From SAR324 cluster bacterium (lineage in GTDB: Bacteria > SAR324 > XYD2-FULL-50-16): a DNA stretch of 64,000 nt. Positions 8,700 to 18,690 of the stretch are shown piece by piece (the first letter of the stretch is position 1; each line of letters begins with the position of its first letter). The stretch spans positions 1-64,000 of the forward strand of contig JANQGX010000056.1 of assembly GCA_028282885.1 (NCBI GenBank), written 5' to 3'. The notes beneath the pieces are model-generated. The model saw only the letters and a list, made by a program, of their open reading frames with translations. It was not told the origin of the DNA and did not search any database. Made by a program: the position numbers and the translations under genes.

Positions 8700-9203
8700 A
8701 TGAAAAACAGACCATCGCTCTTGGCTATTGAAGCTTTTAACAAACGAAGAGGGCAGGAATTAGAACAAAAGCCGGCTGAATTGGAGGAGGGTTCAAAAGC
8801 AACCGGCACCAATGGACCCAACAAAGCGGAGTTGGAGATCATCAACATGATCAAGGTTCAGAGGAGTGAAATAGAGAGAATCAGCCATGAATTAGCTGGA
8901 GTGACAGAACAGTTGAATGCTCAGCAGAGGCAATTGGATAACCAGGACAAAGAAATCGCTGCTCTAAAACAAAAACTGGCCGGCTATTCGGTTGAAAATG
9001 AAAGGGCTGAAAAGGCCAGAAAAGCCGATCAAATCCACAACAAACAACTGATATTAAAAAATATAGTGCAGTTAATTGAAGAGGAAGGATTTTCCCACAA
9101 TGATGTTGCCAGACTTTTCAAACTGGAAGGTTTTCTCCCTCCCTCACCTTACGCCAGTTGGGACGAAAAAGTTGTTGAACAACTATATGCAGCAACCAGA
9201 TAA
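8700..9203 (+). CDS. Coiled-coil protein, candidate ParA partner
   Basis: 167 residues with a good ribosome site (GGAAGAG). The N-terminus is basic and the middle (about 45-115) is a long heptad-rich coiled coil (IERISHELAGVTEQLNAQQR and on). The C-terminal 45 residues (LIEEEGFSHNDVARLFKLEG, then a W-containing helix) resemble the small helical DNA-binding tail seen in some recombinases and replication proteins. I do not recognise a named family. Its position directly behind a type Ib ParA suggests the DNA-binding adaptor of a segregation pair. Confidence 0.7.
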   Translation: MKNRPSLLAIEAFNKRRGQELEQKPAELEEGSKATGTNGPNKAELEIINMIKVQRSEIERISHELAGVTEQLNAQQRQLDNQDKEIAALKQKLAGYSVENERAEKARKADQIHNKQLILKNIVQLIEEEGFSHNDVARLFKLEGFLPPSPYASWDEKVVEQLYAATR

Positions 9204-9217
9204 GAAAACAAAATCCA

Positions 9218-10582
9218 TCAGAATTTTACTTTCCTAATCAGCCGTAACAAAAACATCAGCAGAAAGCTAAATATTCCGATGGCTGCAAAAGCCAGCAGAG
9301 TTAACGGTAGAGACCAATCCCACCAAATCGGCGCATTAACCAGTGTTACACACCCCGCTATAAACGGCAGCACAAAAATGTTCATCAAAGCCAGTTCCAG
9401 AGCCACTGAACTCTTGAATTCCGGATCCACGATTCTCAGCAGCAAGAGACCACAGGAGACCGTGCCGGTCACAACCCCGTAAATCGCTACAATCCGCTCC
9501 AGATTATATGAAACCAATCGCCGTCCCAAGGTGACGATCACCAAGGTGGTAAGAATACCGTTAGCGATTGAGATGATGGAGATAGGCAACAGATATTTCC
9601 AGACAATCGCCAGTTGAATGGCCGGTATAGTGGCGGTAATTAAAAAATCAACCGACCAGCCGGTGATTCTTTTTTGGACACCGCTGTCGAGTAAATGTCC
9701 GACCTGCAAAAAGTTCATCAGCCCGCGGACAAGAATCGCTATTGCCAAACCGAAAAAGAAGAAAAACCCCCAAAGCATTTTGGCAGTATCGGCGCCGAAG
9801 AAGGTGCCCAATCCATCAACTGTGAAATAAGTGATGGCATACACCAGACCGACTATTGCTGCCTGAAATGCCAAAGAATCGATATTTCCGGAATGGAGCC
9901 TCAGATTACCGGCATTCTCCCCCTTATTCGAAGAAGCGATTACGCCGGTAATGACGTCCCTGGTCAGCTTTTTGCTGCCAACTGAACCCAATCCTTTCCT
10001 CAATCCCCAGTTTGCCAAGGGAACACCGATAAAGAAGGCGAAGAAAAATCCAAAAGTGGCGAAGGTTAAACCTATCGTTGAGGCATGTGTAAATCCAATC
10101 CCCTCCCAAACCTTGCCAAAAGACAATGCCTGACCGGGACCTTCATTAAAGCCAAGTGGCGACAGAAAGCCAAAAGTCGGAAACAGGTCCCTTCCCAACA
10201 GGCCAAAAAGCAATACTATCATTCCCCCTACCAGGGCCTGCAAGGGAAAGGTGATTCCTTGTGTCAAAGCCATCCAGAGCGTTCCCTTCATAAACTTCTG
10301 CTGCCCGGTCCTTTTGGCTTTTGTGTTGTCGTCAGCGGTGAGTCCTACCGATATAAAAGAAAGATTAAAAAAATGGTAAGCGAAGGTTTCCAGCATTCCC
10401 GTATTGATGGATACCAGTCCGGCATTGACCAGTATGGTGCCAAAAACACCGCCGATCAGACAACTGGGAAACAGATAGCGTTGAATCAGGAGAACCTTTG
10501 CCCGCAGCAAAGTTCCAATTAGCAATGCCAGTGACAAAAAACCGAAATGTAACATACCATCGAATGGAAAAGGACTATGCAT
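9218..10582 (-). CDS. GltS-like sodium/glutamate symporter
   Basis: 454 residues and about a dozen transmembrane helices. GFNEGPGQALSFG in the first half and IGLTFATFGFF, then GVPLANWGLRKG, are characteristic of the GltS sodium:glutamate symporter family. ATG 10582 is preceded by a strong GGAGG. It is slightly longer than Escherichia coli GltS and may carry another amino or dicarboxylic acid. It converges with the coiled-coil gene and stands alone. Confidence 0.8.
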   Translation of the reverse strand: MHSPFPFDGMLHFGFLSLALLIGTLLRAKVLLIQRYLFPSCLIGGVFGTILVNAGLVSINTGMLETFAYHFFNLSFISVGLTADDNTKAKRTGQQKFMKGTLWMALTQGITFPLQALVGGMIVLLFGLLGRDLFPTFGFLSPLGFNEGPGQALSFGKVWEGIGFTHASTIGLTFATFGFFFAFFIGVPLANWGLRKGLGSVGSKKLTRDVITGVIASSNKGENAGNLRLHSGNIDSLAFQAAIVGLVYAITYFTVDGLGTFFGADTAKMLWGFFFFFGLAIAILVRGLMNFLQVGHLLDSGVQKRITGWSVDFLITATIPAIQLAIVWKYLLPISIISIANGILTTLVIVTLGRRLVSYNLERIVAIYGVVTGTVSCGLLLLRIVDPEFKSSVALELALMNIFVLPFIAGCVTLVNAPIWWDWSLPLTLLAFAAIGIFSFLLMFLLRLIRKVKF

Positions 10583-10820
10583 GCCTACCTCCGTTTGGCG
10601 GGGTGATGTGCTTCTTTATTCGAACGTTGTATTTGATTTATCGATGATAAACCTCTCTCTGTTTCTTTCGTAAACTCGTTTTATTCTTCAAGAATTTCCT
10701 ACGCGGGAACAAAACATCAGGATAATCCCCCCTAAGTTCCCATCAGCACTGTCTTAGCTATTCTGTTTGTCACTCACGGCATTTTTGATATTTCAGCCAG
10801 GGTTATTCACTTTCCCCTTA

Positions 10821-11564
10821 TCAGAAGTTGATCAGGGATCTCGACAGCGTAGCTGCGGACATCAGGAACAATATCAGCAACACCCGTTTGCGAAACACCA
10901 CTGGATCGGTTTTTATAAATGATCGAGTGCCAAGGCTTAATCCAACGACCAGTGGAATTGAAGATGCCGCTGCCATGTGCAGGGTCTTGAGGCTGACCAG
11001 CCCGTTGAACGCACAAACTCCTGATGCGAAAATGTCTGTGACCAGAAAAAAAGCTATCAGCGACGCCCTGGATACCTGGGTTCCACGCGGTGACGAAAAA
11101 TAGAAGAGAATCACTGGCGGGCCGCCAATTGCAGCACTACCATTGATTACTCCTGATACGGAGCCGGTAAACACCGTTAAACTCTTCCCCGGCATTCGCT
11201 TAAGACTGAATCCGCGCCAGAGCAGAAGGATCAGCAGCATGACCACTACTGCAACCGCAAACCTCATTATCCGATCCGGAATACTGGTCAAAAGGAAAAC
11301 GCCAAAGGGAGTTCCTATCGCCACACCCGCCAACAGCAATTTCAGGGAAGACCAATCAATCTGCCTATAGATTCCCGGCAGCAGGTAGCTGCTTGCCAGC
11401 ACTTCAAGTAGCAGAATTACAGGTACGATCTGCTCCAGTGGAAAAATGAACGATAGTCCAATTACAATAATCATCGATGCACCAAAACCGCTGTAACCGC
11501 GGACAAATCCCGCAAACAGCATGATGCAGGCCCAGTAGCTTAGAATGAAAAGATCAATTTCCAC
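10821..11564 (-). CDS. TauE/SafE-family permease
   Basis: 247 residues with about eight membrane helices. It has the family's N-terminal pattern GFVRGYSGFGASMIIV and the mid-protein GVINGSAAIGGPPVILFY half-repeat. Family members export sulfite, sulfoacetate or related organosulfur anions. The GTG start at 11564 has no clear ribosome site. It is separated by about 240 bp from the GltS-like gene on the same strand. The substrate cannot be read from sequence. A second, more distant TauE-type gene lies at 23.5 kb. Confidence 0.85.
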   Translation of the reverse strand: MEIDLFILSYWACIMLFAGFVRGYSGFGASMIIVIGLSFIFPLEQIVPVILLLEVLASSYLLPGIYRQIDWSSLKLLLAGVAIGTPFGVFLLTSIPDRIMRFAVAVVVMLLILLLWRGFSLKRMPGKSLTVFTGSVSGVINGSAAIGGPPVILFYFSSPRGTQVSRASLIAFFLVTDIFASGVCAFNGLVSLKTLHMAAASSIPLVVGLSLGTRSFIKTDPVVFRKRVLLILFLMSAATLSRSLINF

Positions 11565-12158
11565 AATAACTTAAACCATGATGTATCTTCACATAAAAGA
11601 CTCAGACGAGTTGAGATGATAAGAACTTGGTTTACATGTGTCAAGCAATTCATCTTGAAGTTCAAAAAGATATATCTTCAATCCGGACTGAATTCTCAAA
11701 ATCCGATGGAGCACCAAATGATCTTTTTTAAACACTTGAAACTTTTTATGATACCCGGGAGATATTTTAAATGGCTTATCTGTCGAAGCCTCAGGGATTC
11801 TTTATCGATCGGGATATTCGAGTTCCAGGAATAGGTCGGATCAATCGGTTAAGCAGCGTCATCATGAAAGTCTGTGTAATCTCCCGGTTCAGATCTTCTC
11901 CGAGACCGGTTAAGGCTAAGTGTCAGATGTTTTTGATACACCCAATTCATTCATATTTCTTACCTTTGAAATTTTAATAGTGCACAAACTGCTAAACATG
12001 CTTAATATGGTTAAGGTGTGAGCAGGTTTTTACCCCGTTATCCGGATCATTTATTTTGACATGACCGGCCAAAACACGAAAATCCGGGGGACCATCAGAC
12101 GTACGATACCTGATCACGGCTTGGTAAATAGATTGGAAGATAACCCGAAACGGAACGT
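11565..12158. other. Intergenic region, nothing recognised
   Basis: 594 bp between the divergent permease and the response-regulator gene. Short open frames here have no family resemblance, ribosome site or conserved-looking composition. It must hold the promoters for both flanking genes. I see no repeat or RNA. Confidence 0.4.
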
Positions 12159-13262
12159 ATGATGGAAAAGATTCTGGCAGTCGACGATCTACCTGAAAAC
12201 CTTGATATTATTAAAGAGATCCTGGCAGATGAGTATACGCTGCTGATGGCCACCAATGGAGAACTGGCCCTGAAGATCGCGGAAAGGGAGAAACCCGATT
12301 TGATTCTCCTGGATATCATGATGCCGGGCATGGATGGCTACCAGGTATGCGAAAAACTGAAGGCGAACCCCCAGACAAAAGAGATCCCGGTTGTTTTTCT
12401 AACCGCAAAAATGGAAGCCAGGGACGAATCCAAAGGCTTGTTCCTGGGAGCTGTAGACTACATCACCAAACCGGCTAATCCGTCGATTCTGAAAATCAGA
12501 ATTTCCACTCAACTCACCCTCAAAAAAGCCAGGGATTTCCTCAAGGAACAGAATCAGATTCTGGAAGAGAAAGTTGAGGCACGAACACGACAGATCACCA
12601 AAATCCAGGATGTCACCATGGTTGCCATGGGCGCACTGGCAGAGACTCGCGACCCGGAAACCGGTAACCACATTCGGAGAACACAAAACTACGTTAGGCT
12701 GCTGGCTGAAAAACTGCAGGACCACCCCCGATTTAGTAGTTACTTGAAACCTGATACCATTCAGCTCCTTCATAAATCCGCACCATTACATGACATAGGC
12801 AAAGTGGGTGTTCCGGATAACATTCTTTTGAAACCGGGAGACCTGACTCCGGCAGAATCGGAAATTATGCATGAACATACCATTAGAGGCTATGAAGCCA
12901 TTTGTGCGGCTGAAACCATCATGGATGAGGATCAGCAAAAACAGTCTTTTTTGAGACTGGCCAAGGAAATTGCCATAGGGCATCATGAGAAATGGGATGG
13001 AAGTGGTTATCCCAAGGGGCAGTCCGGAAACACAATACCGATTTCGGCCCGCCTCATGGCCATTGCTGATGTCTATGATGCCTTGATCAGCCGCAGGGTA
13101 TATAAGGGACCCTTTTCACACGAACACTCCGTCAGCATCATCAGAAACGGCCGAGGTTCTCATTTTGATCCGGACATGACTGATGCTTTTTTGCAATCCG
13201 CTGATGAGTTTCATGCCATCGCCATTCAATATTGTGATCCCGCCGATGATCTGGTGATGTAA
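12159..13262 (+). CDS. Response regulator with HD-GYP c-di-GMP phosphodiesterase output
   Basis: 367 residues. REC domain about 3-120 with acidic pocket D9/D10, phospho-acceptor Asp52 (LLLDIMMPGMDG) and the signalling Lys in YITKPANP. A coiled linker follows, then HD-GYP (about 155-355) with HDIGKVGVPD, the HHEKWDGSGYPKG signature, DVYDALISRRVYK and GSHFDP. Such RpfG-like proteins hydrolyse c-di-GMP after phosphorylation. All catalytic motifs are intact. No cognate kinase is directly adjacent, though a HWE kinase lies on the other side of the neighbouring hydrolase. Confidence 0.92.
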   Translation: MMEKILAVDDLPENLDIIKEILADEYTLLMATNGELALKIAEREKPDLILLDIMMPGMDGYQVCEKLKANPQTKEIPVVFLTAKMEARDESKGLFLGAVDYITKPANPSILKIRISTQLTLKKARDFLKEQNQILEEKVEARTRQITKIQDVTMVAMGALAETRDPETGNHIRRTQNYVRLLAEKLQDHPRFSSYLKPDTIQLLHKSAPLHDIGKVGVPDNILLKPGDLTPAESEIMHEHTIRGYEAICAAETIMDEDQQKQSFLRLAKEIAIGHHEKWDGSGYPKGQSGNTIPISARLMAIADVYDALISRRVYKGPFSHEHSVSIIRNGRGSHFDPDMTDAFLQSADEFHAIAIQYCDPADDLVM

Positions 13263-13446
13263 TCAGCGATAGTGCATTGTCATCGGGATTCACTATTCAA
13301 ATCACCTTTTTGTATCCACCTGTTACGAATTCATTGATAGTTCAATCATCGCCAAACTTTCATAAATCCTGCAAAATAGTCTGATCTCGTATAGGTTTTC
13401 TGAACAGGAAACCGGGCCAACAACCAGAAATTGAAGGGATTGGGCT

Positions 13447-14247
13447 ATGACAGAGATTGATTTCAAAATAAAGGTATCCGGTCAGGGGCTCCCTTTTGTC
13501 TGGGGTCACGGACTGATGGAGAATATGAATGTGGACGACGGTACTGACTGGCTTGATTGGAAAGGTATTGCGGAACAAGTCGAGCTGATTCGGTACGATG
13601 CCAGGGGGCATGGAAAATCGGAAAGCTCGAATCGATTCGAGGATTATTGCTGGCCGAACCTGGCCCGGGATATGATCCGTATTGTTGATAAGTTCGGCAC
13701 GGATGGTTTCATAGCCGGGGGTCGTTCAATGGGATGTGCGACTGCCGTTTACGCGGCCATTCATGAACCCGACAGAATACGGGGATTGCTTTTGATGCAT
13801 CCACCGACCGCCTGGGATACCAGAAATAATCAGACAGAACAATATGAAAAGATGGCACGGGCAACGGAACGTATAGGGGGGAAAATCCTGGCAAAACTGG
13901 CGGGACAGACGCCAGATAAGATTATACCCCCGTGGTTGCTAAAAGCGGATAATATCCGGATCGATCTTTTTACCGATGCCATTGCCGATATGAGCGATGT
14001 TGCACTAATAAACGCTCTGAGAGGCGCTATGCATTCCAATCTGCCAGATCCCGAAATACTGAAAAGTCTCCGGGTGCCCACTTTGATTTTGGCCTGGAAG
14101 GATGATGATTCTCACCCGCTTGAAACAGCCAAAATACTGCGTGACCTCTTACCTCAATCCCAACTTGATATAGCCTGCGTTCCCGGTGATTTAGAGAGAT
14201 GGCCCGGATTGGTTCGGGATTTTCTCCTGGAAATCAGGGCAAGGTGA
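13447..14247 (+). CDS. Alpha/beta-hydrolase fold protein
   Basis: 266 residues. Typical fold markers are the oxyanion segment WGHGLMENM, RYDARGHGKSE, and the nucleophile elbow GRSMG (Ser about 100). The acid region is WKDDDSHPLETA. The usual C-terminal catalytic His is not obvious: the segment where it is expected reads DLERWPGLVRDFL. The His in DDDSHP may substitute, or activity may be reduced. The substrate is unknown. Single-gene unit between two signalling genes. Confidence 0.8.
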   Translation: MTEIDFKIKVSGQGLPFVWGHGLMENMNVDDGTDWLDWKGIAEQVELIRYDARGHGKSESSNRFEDYCWPNLARDMIRIVDKFGTDGFIAGGRSMGCATAVYAAIHEPDRIRGLLLMHPPTAWDTRNNQTEQYEKMARATERIGGKILAKLAGQTPDKIIPPWLLKADNIRIDLFTDAIADMSDVALINALRGAMHSNLPDPEILKSLRVPTLILAWKDDDSHPLETAKILRDLLPQSQLDIACVPGDLERWPGLVRDFLLEIRAR

Positions 14248-14411
14248 AATAACTATTCTGCATTTGATGCCAGTTTATCTTCACGCCAGGAAAAACTTAA
14301 CCTGCCTGACCGCCGAGCTTCATCCCGGGGCCCTGAAGTATCTCAAAGAGGGGGGCTAAGATAACACACTGTCGTCGTACCTCTAGTGGAAAAAAGCGCG
14401 TACTGTTTATT

Positions 14412-16547
14412 TCAAATCCCCGGCTGTTTTTTCAGGGGAAACGATAACAGACAGCAGGTTCCTCCCTGTTCTTCAATTGACAAATCCCCCTTTATTTGAC
14501 CGATCAGGGCATGAACGAGATTCAAGCCCAATAGCCCGTTTCGGGATGAGTTATCCGTATCCGTAGATCCTACACCATTATCCCTTATTTCTAGTTCGGC
14601 GCCCAGGTCAGTTTTGCGAAGCGAGATCTGAATTTTTCCTTTCTCGTTTTCCGGAAAGACGTGTTTGATAGCATTTGTCACCAACTCGGTTGCGATCAAC
14701 CCGATCGGAATAGCTATTTTCACCGGAATGACAATGCTCTCAAACCGGCAGGTTTTTTCGATATTTCCGGAGACCATTGGGACGCCGTCAATGATTCTGC
14801 GCAGGTAGAGATTGAGATCCACTTCCGTAGTTGAATTGGACGTATAGAGCAGATCATACATCTCTGAGATGGCGTAAACCTTGGAGCCCAGTTCACTTAA
14901 CACCGATTCCACCCCGGGATCGTCTGTCCCCTGCTTGATGAGGCTGATGATACCGTTGATCATGGCAAAACTGTTTTTGGCCCGGTGCTGGAGCTCCATA
15001 AGTAAATTGTCTTTTTCCCGGTATGCCCTGGTTAGCGATTCTTCGACCTCTTTTTGACCGCTGATATTGACGGCGATTCCCCTGATACCAACGATACTAT
15101 CCTTCACAAGAATTGGATTGGTGTGTACCAGTATGGGAATAGAGCTGCCATCTTTACGTACAATACTGTACTGGTCAGTAGTGGTTTTCTCCCTGACAAA
15201 GAGCCTCTTAATGTTTGCCATCGCTAATGGTTGATCTTCCGGTATCAGCATTTCCATGACATTTACCCCTTTTTCGAAATCCTCCCGGGTATGCCCGGAA
15301 AGTTCAAGGGCCTTTTGATTTACGTAGGTCAAATTCATATCCAGATCGAACTCAAAAACCCCTTCAGGGAGCAGATCGGCAAGAGCTCTGAATCTCTCCT
15401 CACTCTGCACCCGTGCTCTTTCATTTCGTTTTCTGTCGGTGATGTCCCGCATGACCCCTTGCAAACCGACAACCTTCTTCTGACGATAAATGGGCGAACT
15501 GCGGCAACTGACCCAGATCGGATTTCCGTTTTTCTTTATAATGCGGTATTCGCTGCCTTTCGTCTCACCGGCCATTACCTGCTCATAATGTTTCATCAAA
15601 ACCGGAAGATCCTCTTTACACACAAAGTCCGTAAAAGGTTTGTCAAGCACCTCTTCCGGCCTGTACCCGACTATTCTCTCGACAGCGCTGCTGACAAAAG
15701 TGAATTTCCTGTCAGTATTAATCAGGAAAATAATATCATTGATGTTTTCAGCCAGACTGCGATACCGGCTTTCGCTCTCAAACAGTGCTTCATCGATTCT
15801 ATGTCTCTCCGTCGCATCATAATAGATCGACACCAGAAGTCCGGAGGGAAGGGAGTAAATATAGTTTTCCATCCAGCGTTCGACCTGACCATCCTTGTAA
15901 TGGATCAGGGGATGGTGTTGGGGAACGCCGGTTTTATGAACATTCCGAAACGCATCCAGCAAACCCGCCTCTTCGATCTCAGGAAAGACTTCGGCCGGAC
16001 GACATCCTATCACCTCTTCGCGGATCTTGTTCCCGGATATTGATCCCCCCAGGTTCAGATCCACAAATTCAAAATCATTCCCATCTTCTATAGCCCGATA
16101 AATAGCAACTCCCTCACGCATGGCATTATAAAGTTCCTGAAATTGGCCTTCGCTGGCTTCAACCTTTTGCCTTTCATAGAAGAGTTTAAACGCCATTTTA
16201 ATGGAGGCATCCAGCACCGTAATACAGGAAGCTTTGACCACATAACCGTAGGAAGTGATAATCTCTGTTTTTTCATCCAATTCAGGTTCGGTATGGCTGG
16301 AAAGGAAAACAATGGGGATGTCATACTCTTCGAGAATTTGCCGGGCTGCTTCGATACCATCTATCCCGGATCCCAGTTCGATATCCATTAGAATCAGGTC
16401 GATCTCCTCAGATTTCTGCCTGACTGTCTCAATGGCCTTCTCGCCCGAAGCGGCTGTTAAAACAGCATATCCACAAGCCTCCAGATCAGCTTTCTGGGAC
16501 ATGGCAATAACCACCTCATCCTCAACCATTAAAATCGTTCTGTTCAT
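14412..16547 (-). CDS. REC-PAS-PAS-PAS-HWE sensor histidine kinase
   Basis: 711 residues in the order REC (1-120), three or four PAS domains (about 135-520), HisKA_2/HWE dimerisation (ELQHRAKNSFAMI, phospho-acceptor His about 540) and HATPase (LVTNAIKHVFP, IRDNGVG, GLLGLNLV). The REC domain keeps its Asp in LILMDIELG and contains the LSSHTEPELDEKTEIITSYG stretch, which I associate with a large kinase group in spirochaetes. It is a cytosolic hybrid that probably receives phosphate on REC and signals through HWE. No obvious partner is adjacent. Confidence 0.88.
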   Translation of the reverse strand: MNRTILMVEDEVVIAMSQKADLEACGYAVLTAASGEKAIETVRQKSEEIDLILMDIELGSGIDGIEAARQILEEYDIPIVFLSSHTEPELDEKTEIITSYGYVVKASCITVLDASIKMAFKLFYERQKVEASEGQFQELYNAMREGVAIYRAIEDGNDFEFVDLNLGGSISGNKIREEVIGCRPAEVFPEIEEAGLLDAFRNVHKTGVPQHHPLIHYKDGQVERWMENYIYSLPSGLLVSIYYDATERHRIDEALFESESRYRSLAENINDIIFLINTDRKFTFVSSAVERIVGYRPEEVLDKPFTDFVCKEDLPVLMKHYEQVMAGETKGSEYRIIKKNGNPIWVSCRSSPIYRQKKVVGLQGVMRDITDRKRNERARVQSEERFRALADLLPEGVFEFDLDMNLTYVNQKALELSGHTREDFEKGVNVMEMLIPEDQPLAMANIKRLFVREKTTTDQYSIVRKDGSSIPILVHTNPILVKDSIVGIRGIAVNISGQKEVEESLTRAYREKDNLLMELQHRAKNSFAMINGIISLIKQGTDDPGVESVLSELGSKVYAISEMYDLLYTSNSTTEVDLNLYLRRIIDGVPMVSGNIEKTCRFESIVIPVKIAIPIGLIATELVTNAIKHVFPENEKGKIQISLRKTDLGAELEIRDNGVGSTDTDNSSRNGLLGLNLVHALIGQIKGDLSIEEQGGTCCLLSFPLKKQPGI

Positions 16548-16903
16548 TTGCCAGGGCTTGATGATTTAGAGATATCGTGTCCCGAACTCTGTTTAAACTC
16601 CATGTAACAGGTTTTTTCTCTATAATATACTGCTACAGTCGATGAAGGTCAAGAAACTGGAATTTAATTTGATTGGCGGGTAAGCCCTGTTCCTGCCGAT
16701 ACGCATAAGGTTATGGCCCGGAACTCCCAAGTAGTTTAAATAAGTTGATCTATAAAGTAATCAACCACCTGGCTTAATCGTAGCTGAACTGTTAACATGG
16801 CGCTAAAACCGGATTGGTAAATCGAACCAGACCACTTCGAAATCTCCCGGGATCAGGAGACAGTTATGATACCAATCGGAATATCCTGTCAAGGAGCAAA
16901 GCC
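16548..16903. other. Intergenic region, nothing firm
   Basis: Divergent spacer between the HWE kinase and the exported protein. It presumably contains both promoters. I see no conserved element. Confidence 0.35.
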
Positions 16904-17533
16904 ATGAAGACATCGATTGCTATTTTCATATTCATTGTTTTTATCGGGTCTATTTCAATTCGCGCAGATGAATTTGAACAGTGTGAATATCACAGCCAAC
17001 CGGAGCAATATGATCGGTGCGTTCTGGAGCAGATTCGAAAAGGAATGAAGCAAAAACTTGGTCGTAAATTGGAGCAAATGAGCGAGATGGAGAAAACCCG
17101 ATTAATGGAAGAGCATATCAATCTCCTGGTACAAAGATCCCTGGCATTAAAACGCTCGAAGGAGTTTAGAAATAACCCCTTGAAGTTTTACGGAATGGTT
17201 GTGGATGAGTCCGGAAACCCCATTGTGAATGCAGATGTGTCGGGATATGTCGAGCAGGAAAAAATGATCGGTAACCTGTTTGTTTTTCAGCAGACGGTCC
17301 GACACCACTTTTCCTTATCAACAGGTGAACAGGGAAGATTTGCTGTCTATGATAAAACAGGTTGGAGGGTGGTTGTGGAAAATATCAGGGTCAGAGGGTA
17401 TCGCTTTGTAGCTGATCTCCAGCCCGGACAGACTTTCTACCCGGTCTCCCATCCTTCACAACTGAAAGTCGACTACTCTTTTCAGCAAACACCAAAATTT
17501 CCCAAAGTATTCATCCTGAAAGCATCCGATTAA
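16904..17533 (+). CDS. Exported protein with carboxypeptidase-regulatory-like domain
   Basis: About 209 residues from ATG 16904, which has a strong AAGGAG. The signal peptide covers residues 1-22 (MKTSIAIFIFIVFIGSISIRA). A short charged helical region with two Cys residues near its start (EQCEYHSQPEQYDRCV) precedes a beta-sandwich segment, FYGMVVDESGNPIVNADVSG. That segment matches the carboxypeptidase-D regulatory / Ig-like fold. Homologues are generally uncharacterised exported proteins. The function is unknown. Confidence 0.7.
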   Translation: MKTSIAIFIFIVFIGSISIRADEFEQCEYHSQPEQYDRCVLEQIRKGMKQKLGRKLEQMSEMEKTRLMEEHINLLVQRSLALKRSKEFRNNPLKFYGMVVDESGNPIVNADVSGYVEQEKMIGNLFVFQQTVRHHFSLSTGEQGRFAVYDKTGWRVVVENIRVRGYRFVADLQPGQTFYPVSHPSQLKVDYSFQQTPKFPKVFILKASD

Positions 17534-17621
17534 AGAGTTCCGGAGCGTTAACCATAATGCACTATCGGAAAAACAGCGTTATTACCTGTTGCATGCCTGC
17601 GTGACCCGGAGCCGATCCTGA

Positions 17622-18374
17622 TCAGTTCTTCAATCTCTGAATAATCTTACCATCCCGAATTCCGACCACCACCTCTTCGAGGGGGATATTCCTGCCCGAA
17701 AGCTCCAATCCTTTTTTCACAATCATGGGCAGACCGGAACAGCAGGGGACTTCCATGACAGCGATAGTGATACTTTTGATATCCGCTGCCTGGAATATTG
17801 CCGCAAACTTCTCTACATAAGCCTGGGCATCATCGAACTTGGGACATCCCATCATCATGGTTTTTCCCTGCAACAGTTCCTGGTGATAAGTGGGACACGC
17901 CGCCGGAACACAGTCCGCTGCCACCAGAAGGTCAGCGCCTTTGAGAAAAGGTGCGGTAGGCGGTACCAGGGCGATTTGAATCGGCCAATGGGTCAGAGCG
18001 GAATCGGCCGACTGCATAGTCGCCGGTTTGTTGGCAGCGGCACACGGGCTGATGGGCTCGAAACTCTGCATACGACTGGAAGGGCAACCACATGCCATAG
18101 TCTCCTCTTTGGGAGCATCCGCGGTCTCAAGAGTCTTCAGGTGCTCAGCGACAGCAGCTTCATCAAAAGGTTCGGCCTCTCTTTCAACGATTTTAAGCGC
18201 ATCCAGGGGACAATCACCAATACAGGCGCCCAGACCGTCGCAAAACACATCGTTCACCACTTTTGCCACCCCATCGATAATCTGAATGGCGCCTTCCTCG
18301 CATGCAGTCACGCAGTTACCGCAACCATCGCAAAGTTCTTCGTCGATTTCGATTATTTTTCTTTTTACTTTCAT
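17622..18374 (-). CDS. Fe-S cluster protein of the hcp locus
   Basis: 250 residues. Two 4Fe-4S motifs at the N-terminus (CDGCGNCVTAC and CDGLGACIGDC) are followed by a Cys-rich region (CGCPSS, CAAAN, CVPAACPTY, MGCPKF, VPCCSG). It probably feeds electrons to the hybrid cluster protein. ATG 18374 has GGAG 6 nt upstream; a TTG 6 nt earlier is less likely. It lies 9 bp behind the 70-residue Cys-rich gene on the same strand. Similar ferredoxin-like proteins accompany hcp in anaerobes, which supports the role, though the biochemistry is inferred. Confidence 0.85.
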   Translation of the reverse strand: MKVKRKIIEIDEELCDGCGNCVTACEEGAIQIIDGVAKVVNDVFCDGLGACIGDCPLDALKIVEREAEPFDEAAVAEHLKTLETADAPKEETMACGCPSSRMQSFEPISPCAAANKPATMQSADSALTHWPIQIALVPPTAPFLKGADLLVAADCVPAACPTYHQELLQGKTMMMGCPKFDDAQAYVEKFAAIFQAADIKSITIAVMEVPCCSGLPMIVKKGLELSGRNIPLEEVVVGIRDGKIIQRLKN

Positions 18375-18383
18375 GATCAACTC

Positions 18384-18596
18384 CTATTCTTGCTCTTTTC
18401 CGCATTGATCCGCGAACCCACAGTGTTCCATGCAGCCGGAATCCAATCTTGGGTTGGGATTCTTCCGACCGCACCGTTCACAGATTCGTGAGGGATCGTC
18501 TTTAAAAAACTCTATAGCCTCACCACACTGGAGACAGTGCACTTCAAACACATCTTCCGGTTTCCAAAACTGCATACTCTGACCCGGACATTTCAT
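18384..18596 (-). CDS. Small Cys-rich (zinc-ribbon-like) protein of the hcp locus
   Basis: 70 residues starting MKCPGQSMQFWKPEDVFEVH, with paired cysteines CLQCGEAIEF and CERCGRKNPN and a C-terminal CMEHCGFADQC. The start at 18596 has GGAG 6 nt upstream. The MKCPGQ...FW opening followed by two CxxC pairs is a compact zinc-ribbon or rubredoxin-like fold that I recognise from redox loci of anaerobes, where it has no assigned function. It is tightly spaced with the Fe-S gene downstream. Confidence 0.75.
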   Translation of the reverse strand: MKCPGQSMQFWKPEDVFEVHCLQCGEAIEFFKDDPSRICERCGRKNPNPRLDSGCMEHCGFADQCGKEQE

Positions 18597-18690
18597 TCTT
18601 AGCTCCGGTTAGGCGAACTGCCTCTTCAACCTTTTTGTCGATTAATGCCCCTGGCGGACATAGTAGATAAAACTGAAAATGTCATTCCCC

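Noticed and set aside
11616..11977. Small overlapping open frames
   Set aside because: No start signals and no protein-like conservation pattern; kept as intergenic.
15231..16043. 270-codon open frame on the + strand
   Set aside because: Antisense to the PAS domains of the HWE kinase; a codon-bias shadow.
17883..18491. 202-codon open frame on the + strand
   Set aside because: Antisense to the Fe-S protein and the Cys-rich gene, both of which have clear motifs and ribosome sites.
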